DNA of 64,000 nt from Paraspadella gotoi. Lineage: Eukaryota; Chaetognatha. Below, one piece after another: positions 14,301 through 22,833 of this stretch. Each line of letters begins with the position of its first letter. Within the stretch, counting starts at the first letter, position 1. The stretch spans positions 30,938,146 to 31,002,145 of the forward strand of contig CM119264.1 in assembly GCA_051294375.1 (NCBI GenBank). Reading direction: 5' to 3'. The translations under genes and the position numbers were made by a program. Below the pieces are notes generated by a model. It made no database searches, was not told the DNA's origin, and saw nothing but the letters and a program-made list of their open reading frames with translations.

Positions 14301-16685
14301 GGTCGGTCTGTCGGTCGATCGGAATGTCCGTTTGTTGGTCTGTCCCATTTACGAGAAGGGTAAGGTACTATAAGACCTCTCAAGTTCACATGTACTTGTG
14401 CAGCTCCGTGATCATTTATAATAACGATCTTATTTTATTGTTTTGTAGTCACGTGATCACTTGAAAGTTGAAAATATAAGGGTAAAAAAGTTACCGCCGG
14501 AGGCCAAACTCATTGTAATTCACTGTAATTAATTTTTTTTTAAAAATCAAATTTAATTTAAACTACTTCTGTTACCAAATGTTAACTCTATACAACTATT
14601 CCTGTCTATTTCTCTTTCCCGCCCAGATTATTCCATTGTCGTCAGTCTCCGGAGTTTCTTCTTGTCAAAAAATCTTTTACTCTTTGCGTCAACCCATTCC
14701 TCACATCCCTTCCGACGACGACGACGAAGAAGTCGACCACCGATTCCAGGTCTGCCCTTCTCAGTCCTTCAGGCCGATTTGTATCGCGAGGAAATTCAGC
14801 CCACTCTTTTTATCGTGGACAACCACCGGACGGTTTACGTCTGGCAGGTGAAGTTTTAATTGTCCTTACTTTTTATTGTGCCTTCTTGCTTTCCTCAAAT
14901 TGACGGCGCTAAGAAATGAAAAAATGGCTGTCCTCCCCTAAAGTGATTCGTTTAGAGAAATTTACTCGTACATTTGAACAAAATTTAAGTAAAAAGAGAT
15001 GACATAGTTATCATAATAAATTTGGCTCAACCAAAACGAATCCATTCATTTTAAGCTTTTTCTTCCTGACATTAAACTGTAAACAAGCTTTCGATCAAGA
15101 CTCCAGTTTATTTCATTAACTCTATCAATTATACAATTGTTATATTGATATAATAACAATCAAATTTCTTTTTCCAGGGTTGGTGGCCCACGTCTACAGA
15201 AGAGGACGACAACGTCGTCACAGGCAGCGCCCTCTCTCGATTCGTCGCCGACCGAAAAATGCACGCTGGAAAACCGCGCTCAACTACGCTGCAGCCAAAA
15301 CGGCAGCTGCCGCGTCGGGAGCGGCGCGCGGCAGCAGCCACGATCCCCTGCCGCTTAGTTCAGGCGGGAATCGAACCCAAAGAATTTCAAGACATTTTTC
15401 CATTTTGGGTCGAACATACGGAGATTAAGGAGACCCGGATGAAGGAGGGAAGGAGGTTGGGGGAGGAGATGAGTGGTGAGTTGGGAGAGGGGGGAGGGGG
15501 GGGAGAAGAACGGAAGGGAAAGAAGAATGAGGAATGATTAGTAGGGTGAAGTGAAAGTTTGGAATCAAAATTTTGCAGTTATATCTTGAAAATTATTATA
15601 TTGGTGAATATTAATTTATTTTTTTTTAATAAATATAGTAGCCCAGTCAGTTTATTTTGTAGTATTACCTTTATACTTTATTACAATTTTAAAATGTTTT
15701 TTTTTAATTCTGAGAACAGATTCAGATTCTTCATTAAAAGTTGATAAAAGAAAATGTAAATCTTTTTTAAAAATTATGTTATTAAGTAAGTTAAAATTAT
15801 AAAATAAATATATTTTTATGCTGGAAATTAAAAATCGGCGTCTTAAATATATTTTTTTATATTTTTTAAAAAAAATTATTTTTTTATTATTAACTTTTTG
15901 TAACGAATCCAAATCCAATCTTAAGATTTAAAAATTTGAATTTTGAAATCTTTGCTATTATATACTATATATAAATATAGCTTATTGGTGCCCACTGTTA
16001 TATAAAATTAAAAAATAAATTTATTAAAGTATTTTTATTAGTTTTTGTTTTCATGTTCTATATGCTAAATTTTAATTTTATAAAATTTTATTATTTTTAC
16101 ATCACTCTACTGATTAGTGTGTGAGAAAAATTGAAATGGTAGAAAAATGGGACCAAAAAAAATAAGATAAAAACATTTTGAAAATTATCTCTTAATTCAA
16201 TAACTTAGCTATCTTACCTCTGACTTTGGACAGGCTATGATTTTTTAATGCTTCCATCACTCTTACAAGATAATAACATATCAGGTCCCTGCAAGACTCT
16301 CTCACAGTCTCGCTTATTCCTGGCTTTCCCTATCAATGAAGTTGTATAACATTTTATGAACTGTTTCAAACGTATAAAAGAATTAGATCCGACTATATGT
16401 TTATAATGTTGTATGATTTATATATTTTTAATCTTTTTCCTCCCCTCTTCTGTCCACTCCCCCCCCCCAGTCTCGGACGAGCTTTCTCGAATGACCTCAA
16501 CGCGCTACACTCTCGATCAGCTCGTCGACGCGAATCTCCTTCCGTCCCACGTGGATCCGTCTCGGCTGGAGGCATACCTCCTTCCAGAGGAGTTCCAGCG
16601 CGTCTTCAATGTGGACGAAGAGACCTTTTTGGCCATGCCCCAATGGAAGCAGGCCAATTTGAAGAAGGAGGCCGGATTGTTTTGA
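2059..16685 (+). CDS. SVIL: supervillin, 3' part (partial gene, ~23 exons)
   Basis: Supervillin is a membrane-associated actin- and myosin-II-binding protein of the villin/gelsolin superfamily. Exons inferred from frame continuity and GT/AG sites: 2059-2142, 3204-3309, 3568-3655, 4010-4143, 5128-5290, 5620-5762, 5906-6015, 6197-6360, 6741-6889, 7054-7150, 7549-7685, 8323-8461, 8832-9162, 10216-10386, 10806-10892, a piece lost in the gap and ending at 11865, 12034-12154, 12826-12959, 13464-13669, 13968-14172, 14646(or 14627)-14847, 15178-15475, 16471-16685. The N-terminal exons are polar and disordered, with short helices such as [20 protein letters not shown]. Five degenerate gelsolin-like repeats and a headpiece follow, in the order known for vertebrate supervillin. 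Family landmarks include [25 protein letters not shown] and [14 protein letters not shown]. The 5' end lies left of the window. Phase does not close between 9162 and 10216, so one small exon or one error is likely there. Confidence 0.93.
2143..3203. other. supervillin intron
   Basis: AT-rich with GAC/GAT trinucleotide runs (2668-2810) and a 25-base gap at 3032-3056. No other signal seen. Confidence 0.5.
6300..6655 (+). repeat. five tandem copies of an exon 3' end plus splice donor (~80-bp unit)
   Basis: The last ~60 coding bases of the exon ending at 6360, together with its donor and GA tail, recur at about 6380, 6463, 6541 and (truncated) 6614. The donor core reads GGGTGAG in copy 1, GGCGAG in copy 2, GGAGAG in copy 3 and GGTGAG in copy 4. 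Confidence 0.85.
6741..9162 (+). CDS. SVIL: supervillin exons: first gelsolin-like repeats
   Basis: Five exons (6741-6889, 7054-7150, 7549-7685, 8323-8461, 8832-9162) join in phase. They encode [20 protein letters not shown], the [10 protein letters not shown] core, [20 protein letters not shown], and later [18 protein letters not shown]. These match the first two degenerate gelsolin repeats of supervillins, where the canonical gelsolin calcium sites are poorly kept. The exon ending at 8461 (acidic PPDEDEF) joins 8832 through a split ATA codon. The intron after 9162 is an almost pure CT/C-rich tract, where I see no exon. Confidence 0.9.
7885..8040. repeat. dispersed SINE-like repeat, copy 1
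   Basis: Contains the shared stretches AATAAGCTATCTTGCCC, ACAGGCTATGATGG, TTAAGGCCTCCAT and CAGTCTCGTTTATTC. Related copies lie at 16195-16325, 28855-28960, 37020-37195, 40165-40380, 44140-44285, 53510-53700 and 62900-63305, several beginning GAAATTGGTACAACCAATAT. Confidence 0.75.
10216..10386 (+). CDS. SVIL: supervillin linker exon (frame uncertain)
   Basis: An acceptor (cccacag) and a donor (aag|gtgtga) bound 171 bases, open in the frame that reads [18 protein letters not shown] and ends [11 protein letters not shown]. This frame joins in phase to the next exon at 10806. It does not join in phase to the previous donor at 9162, which leaves two bases. Read from that donor, the exon begins FRRKFSKWP, resembling the KFLDW motif of other supervillins, and then meets a stop. 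Either a short exon is missing or a one-base error sits near the exon start. Confidence 0.55.
10924..11227. other. assembly gap in supervillin
   Basis: 304 unknown bases preceded by a CT run. The missing piece should hold the supervillin gelsolin repeat that precedes the [14 protein letters not shown] stretch ending at 11865. Confidence 0.9.
11414..11669. mobile_element. foldback/MITE-like element with ~38-bp inverted ends
   Basis: The left end ATCGCAGGAAATGGACCAGT is matched by the inverted right end ATCGCAGGAAATTGACCAGT. Between them are three tandem copies of a ~55-bp unit, each containing the palindrome TCTGATTGACCAATCAGA. It lies in a supervillin intron. Confidence 0.7.
12638..12860 (+). 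repeat. four tandem copies of a splice acceptor plus exon 5' end (~58-bp unit)
   Basis: The unit contains tctcag followed by GGCAAAGAGTCGCCGGCC and TTTTTAAATCTC. The last copy (acceptor at 12824-12825) continues into the full supervillin exon. The three upstream copies carry the same acceptor and the first ~10 codons, but each then runs into another CT/TTTAAAT tract. Confidence 0.85.
15540..16110. mobile_element. AT-rich ~560-bp TIR element, copy 1
   Basis: Starts AGTAGGGTGAAGTGAAAGTT and ends ACATCACTCTACTGATTAG, imperfect inverted ends. Contains AAAAGTTGATAAAAGAAAAT and other blocks shared with 31260-31795 (inverted) and 45222-45770. No coding capacity. Confidence 0.6.
16195..16325. repeat. 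dispersed SINE-like repeat, copy 2
   Basis: Same core as the 7.9-kb copy (TAGCTATCTTACC, TCCATCACTCTTACAAGATA, GCAGGTCCCTGCAAG-type stretch, CACAGTCTCG). It lies in the last supervillin intron. Confidence 0.7.
16471..16685 (+). CDS. SVIL: supervillin last exon: villin headpiece
   Basis: The exon opens after a polyC-AG acceptor with two bases that complete a split valine codon from 15475, and it ends at TGA 16683-16685. It encodes a headpiece: [21 protein letters not shown], then [20 protein letters not shown] and the terminal [16 protein letters not shown]. The WKQ..LKK..GLF ending is the classic headpiece terminus, an F-actin-binding fold in villin, although vertebrate supervillin headpieces bind actin poorly. 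Downstream the last ~30 coding bases are duplicated (16718-16760). Confidence 0.95.
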
Positions 16686-17340
16686 TATGGAAGAAGTGCT
16701 TATTGGCCTCGCCACTAAGGAAACGGGGCCAATTTGAAGGAAGAGGCCGGATTGTTAAAATGGAGGGAAAAATAAGTTTTTGTCCATGCAACGAAAGCGG
16801 GCTTATCTCTGGATAGCTACTTTGCCATGCCAATCTCCCTGGATAGCTACTTTGCCATGCCAATCTCTCTTTTGGATGGCATTTTGTTACGCGATAAGAA
16901 GAAAGGCGTTCCCTCTGTAGATTAGAAACTCTCCGCTATTACGTTACCCTGTATTTTCATATTGAAAATAGTATTCTCAGCGTAGAGTCGACGGCTTCGT
17001 TAGTCAAACTCTGTATTCGTCTTATTTTAAAACAAAGTTAATGTTATCTTTTTTGCTGTGTTGGTTTTTTATCATTTAAAGAAGAAAAAGCAGAACTTTT
17101 TTAAATTTAAGGTTAACAAACGATTTTAGATTATTTATCCCAAATTTTTTTTCTATTTTTTTCCTAGTCTCTTTTTTTTTTTGCCTCCATCGTGCAATCG
17201 AAATTTTTGCCTTGAAAAAAAAAAATGCTTGTTTTGAATTTTTTTTCCCCCATTTTTAAATTCGTTGAATGTTTTATTTTATTTATTGTTTTATTTTTCT
17301 TTTTTTATTGGATGCAATCAATAAACTTTCCATCTTTTGT
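16686..17340 (+). other. supervillin 3' untranslated region and poly(A) signal
   Basis: AT-rich non-coding sequence follows the stop. It carries a degraded duplicate of the exon end and two copies of a ~30-base repeat around 16806-16870. AATAAA at 17320-17325 is the best polyadenylation signal. On the other strand, T-rich stretches near 17265-17300 could serve the convergent transporter gene. Confidence 0.5.
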
Positions 17341-17796
17341 TGATTCGCGTAATAACGAAATAAAAAATGACCATTGATAAAAGATTTGTTTTAGTTTCGT
17401 AAAGTTTAGCTAGGAAAATAAAATTTCTTGAATGCGGCAAGACAATATTTTAGTCTTCGTACTTTTGCAATGTGATGACTAATGAACAAGTAGCCAATAA
17501 TAAAAAATTTTTACTCTTTTTTTGTGTAATTAGTCTACTATAATTCGGCAAAGTAATATTTGTGCAGAAGTTTTTAAAGTATGGCAAGATTTTGACAAAA
17601 TATTTGAACAAATTCTCCGCGAAGTTGGCTGCTATAACATTTCTTCAATTCTCTATTTCACTCCCTCTCTATTTCACTCCTCTGCCTCTCTCTTCTCTTT
17701 TCTTTTCTCTATTTGTCGTCTCTATTTCTCTTCTCTATTTCCCTCCTCTCTCCTTAACCTCTCTTTTTTCCCTCCACATCTTCCTCAGCCTCTTCT

Positions 17797-20481
17797 CTAT
17801 TTCTCTTCTCTATTTCCCTCCTCTCTCCTTAACCTCTTTTTCTCCCTCCACATCTTCCTCAGCCTCTCTCTTCCCGCATTGTTCCTCAAATGGAGCCATC
17901 CTTTCCTCGTCAAAATGATGACGGCGCCCAACACCATAATTCCTCCGCCCCAAAGAAACGAGTAGACGTAAGATCCAGTCGCGTCGCGAATCGCGCCTAA
18001 ATTTAAAAAAAAAGTTTTTTAGTCGAATCTGCTTATCAGCAGATTCCGACTCTTTAATTCACTTTGTCGGTCCGCCCCCTCGATCTTGTCGGGCATTCAC
18101 TTATATCATGTCAGAACATCGAATTATGATGTCCGTCCGTCCGTCTGTCCGTCCGTCCGTCCCGATGAATTAATTGAGGTTTAAAGAAATGTTTTAAAAA
18201 ATGACAATTCAGAAAATAAATCCCAGCTCGTTGAGCGACTCAAATTCAAAAAGGATTTATTTCTTCAATATCATTTGCATATTGCAGTGTTATGATTAAT
18301 TATAAAGAAAGTTTATTCTATACCTGTTGACTGCATGGACTGCCAAGATTATTTATTCTCGGAATATAGGTTTAGACGATTTTACTTTTATCACGAGGTC
18401 CACTCTATTTCTTGAGTATTAATAAAAATTAAGAAAAAAATATATTCCCAAGAGCAGCTTTTCAGAATCGATCATTTAACAAAAAATTGTCATTTAACTT
18501 GGATAAAATGGATCATTTATGGCAGTAATTTCTTTAGCGGAATTCAGCAAAAAACCACTTTTTGCAATATTGCTAGAATATTATCAACAGAATTGATTAA
18601 ATTTGAACCCTAAGACAAATGAAATCATACGCTACCCAAGATTTTTTTTCGAACATTTTAAAGATTTTTATACATCCAGTATGATATAAATGCAAAAAAA
18701 TGAGTGAGAATGAGAAAAAGATAAGAGAAGAGAGAGCATGGGAGAAAAAAAAAGTTGCAGGGAGAGAGAGAAAGAGTGAAAAGAAATTAATATATGGGGA
18801 GAAGGGGGAGAACAAAAACAATTAAGAGAAAAGAAAAGATAAGAAAGAGGGAAGAAAAAGAATCAGAGAGAAAAGTAGAGATAGAGAGGAAGAGAAATAA
18901 AGGTAAGAAAAGAAGGGATGACACAGAGAAATATGAGGACAGAAAAGTCGGAGAAAGGGAGAGAAAGACAGAGAGAAAAAGAGAGGGACAGAGAGAAGGT
19001 TCAAGAGAGAAAAAAAATAGTGGAAAAATTGGAAAAAAGTTTTAAAATATAACGTTCCGTTTTTTTTGCCTAAGCTGTAGTATATCTAAAAAACGCGATA
19101 GATCTGACGAGCAATTTAATCTTTAAAAGTTACCCTTAGTAAGGCCTTACCATGAAAAATCGTTTTAGTTTCATCTTAATTAGAGCAGATACCGTAATTA
19201 GAATAACTAAGGTAAAAGAAATTACGTCTTACCGTATTTTGAAAGCATAGAAATTCACCCAGTGAGGTCGATGTTATAAGGAGAAATTAACTAGAGCCAA
19301 CCGTTTTTTTAAATAAAACGTGTTTTATATTAATCAGTGGAAAAAAAAGAAATAATAGTTATATAAGTTTCAATTTTATTGTTGAAAATACCCGAATAGA
19401 AATCACTGCCTAATATGATCGTGTTAATAATGTTTTTGGTATTAAAATTAAACAAAAAAAAATTGTTCGCTGTCATCATAAAAGCACTCTCACTCTGGTA
19501 ATGTCGGATTCACTTACTTATTTACTTACTTTTACATTTGGAAATTTTACTTTTGTCGATTAATGATTAATTATGGCAACAGCNNNNNNNNNNTGGAAAT
19601 TTTACTTTTATCGATTAATGATTAATAATCATAGATTATACGTTTTATAAAATAAAAATAAAAAGTAACAAAAATCTTAAAAAGCGGTAGCAAAGAAACG
19701 TATAGCACCTGCAGCAGCACCTGCAGCAGCATCTGAAACCTCACCTGCAATGGGCGGACCGGCGACGATAGCGACGCCTTGAAAGAGAACGGTTAAACCG
19801 AAGGAAGATGAAATCTTATCGAGACCTAAAATGTCGACGAGGATGACAGCCATCACGGACTGATACGCGCCTGAAAGGGAATAGTTATTAATGATAGTTA
19901 TCGCTTATCAGTCATCAGTATCATAATCGCTGATACGAGCGCGTGGATGATAGAATTTCGGCCCGATTTTCAGATTTCAAAATAAAAAAAAATTTAAGTT
20001 TAAAAATTAGGTTAAGGGTTTAAAATAAAGATTAATTTAGGGATTAGGTTAAACTTAAAGTAATTAGGGTTAGGGGCTAGGGTTAGTAGTTAAGGATAAG
20101 AGTTAAGAATAAAATTAATCCAACGGATTAAGAACTGAAATAGAACGGTTTCGGAAAATACGGCCGGGATTGTGGTGAGGATTATTATGGAAATTAGGTA
20201 ATTAAGGAAATATAGTGAGGATGTGAGCAAAAATAAGCTACCTCTCTCTCTCTACCTCTCTCCAAAAAAAAAAATCTGACAAAAAATCCCATGAAAAAAA
20301 ATAACTGAAAGAATTTTTGCAATTTTTTTTTTATTTCAAGATTTAAACTTTTCAATGAACAAATTTACTAATTTTAATAACCAATTAAATACTACCGATC
20401 TAATAATAATCGATATATTCTTTTTGACCGCGAGATTTATCGACCCAGCAAAAACCGAGCAAGTTCTCCCTCTCCGCCAAT

Positions 20482-20558
<77 letters not shown>

Positions 20559-22603
20559 TCACATAAAGTCTCTGATGCTTAAATCTTCGTCGCCGAAAAT
20601 TCGATCGAATTGAGTTCGAGTCGACGAAGTTGTTGAGAGGACGCCGGGAGAGGATGCTCGAAGGTTGTCGTCGTCGTCGTCGTTGAGGTCGTCGTCCAGA
20701 TTGAGGGACTCAGTAATGCTGGAAGAAGAAGAAGATGGTTCGAATTAGTTGAAACAAATAGAAACCCTGGCAGCTTCAGATTTTTTGGCCTTATTTTCTG
20801 AAAGCGTCCCATTTTATCTTAAATTCGGGATTAATTTAGTTTTGAGGTTTTAAGATTAGGTTAAAAATTTAAGTTATGGATTAGGTTAAAGAAAAGGTTT
20901 TAAGTTAAGTATTTGGGTTAGGGATTCTGTTTCGGGATTATTTTTTTAGGATAGGGTAAGACATTGTATTTAATCTCTCTTCTCGTTGCAAAAATTATTT
21001 TAAAAAAAAGATTTTATTTTTGCTAATAATTATTATTAGGTAAAACAGTACATGTTTCGACTCTTCATCAGCGTTTAATTTGTTAAAGAGTTAAAGAATA
21101 CTATAATAAATTAAAGTTAAGGATTACGTTATAAATTTTTTAATTAAATTTAAATTTTAAATTAAATTTAACAGAATTGGGGCGCTTTTGAAAAAAAGAA
21201 ACAGTTTTTTTCTTGAAGTTCGGATCTATCAGCCCTATCCGACTTGGGGCTAGAACCCGGGACCTCTAATCTTTAGAGTGGAAGATTTTAACCCATAAGA
21301 CGACTAGGGCTGTTGTCATTAACAGCCTCTTTTAACGGGTAAGTGATGCTACAACTCTCCATCAGACCTTACCTTCCTTCTCCAGTCACGACGAGTTTCG
21401 GAACGATGCTCATTTGTTTTTCCATCTTATTCGTCGTCCCCGATCGCCTTTCCCCGATCGCCGTTCCCTCTCTTCGCCTTTCCCGTTCGCCGTTCCTCTC
21501 TTCGCCTTTCCCCGTTCGCCGTTCCCTCTCTTTCGCCTTTCCCCGTTCGCCGTTCCCTCTCTTCGCCTTTCCCGTTCGCCGTTCCCTCTCTTCGCCTTTC
21601 CCCGTTCGCCGTTCCCTCTCTTCGCCTTTCCCCGTTCGCCGTTCCCTCTCTTCGCCTTTCCCCGTTCGCCGTTCCCTCTCTTCGCCTTTCAAGTTCGCCG
21701 TTCCCTCTCTTCGCCTTTCCAAGTTCGCCGTTCCCTCTCTTCGCCTTTCCCCGTTCGCCGTTCCCTCTCTACTTCGCCGCGACCTACTCGACCTGGTCTG
21801 ACTTCCTTCGTCTTCTTTATCGGTCGATCCGACGCTAAACCGACTCGAAGGAAACGCCCGACGAAGACTCTCGGCGTCGGGCAGAAATTCTCTCGATTTG
21901 GCCGACAAAGATGCCCGCCATTCATCTCCACGAGCGAACGCGTCTCGACCGAGAGAAGCCGCGCGATTGAAGATGCTCGGCCCAGCCTCGGAGGCTGGAC
22001 GAGGAAGGGGCGTGGCCATTTCCGCTTCGAAAGTAGGCGTGGCCGATCGAAGATTCGGCGCCGAGACGCTGGTCTCCTTTGGCGTCGTCTGAGTCAGCGA
22101 CGCTAGCGACGCCGAGCGGAGAATTCGATCTTTGACTCGAGAAAGATGGAAGTCGGTGGAGGAGAGGGTGTTGGCGAAAGAGTTGGAGAGGGAGCGAGGG
22201 AGGGAAGAGAGGGAGGAGAGGGAGGCGCGAGACCATGGGCGAGGGTATTCCTCTTCTTCCTCATCTTGCTCTTCTTCTTCCTCCTCCTTCTCTTCCTCCT
22301 CTTCCTCTTTTTCGTCGTTGTTGTTGTCGTCGACGTTGCCTTCTTCTTCCTCCCCGGAGAGGCTCGACCGGTCTCGTCCGGAGCGCAAATCTTTCGTCAT
22401 CTCGCTTCTCACTTTCTCCTTCAGCCTTTGGATGACCTGCGAGAATTTTTTTGGGAAGACAAACGTTTTAATTTAATTTGCATATTGCAGTAAAGATTAG
22501 TTATCGTCGTTACTGCAACTGCTGATTAAGTGATCACTGACAACTGGTCAGTCTGCATCCAACTTTGGTCGTTTACTTCATTCCATACTGGTTTCTGTAT
22601 CAA

Positions 22604-22659
<56 letters not shown>

Positions 22660-22768
22660 TTCCCTCCCTCCTCATTTCAACTTGCCTTTTTAATCCTCAT
22701 GATGTCCCTTCTTTCAGTCTTGTGCCAATCGCCCTGATGACATTTACAACCCCTGATTCTCTCAAACG

Positions 22769-22833
<65 letters not shown>

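Noticed and set aside
21414-22106. 230-residue plus-strand open frame
   Set aside because: It is the complement of the septin tail exon; the minus strand has matching splice phases and the coiled coil.
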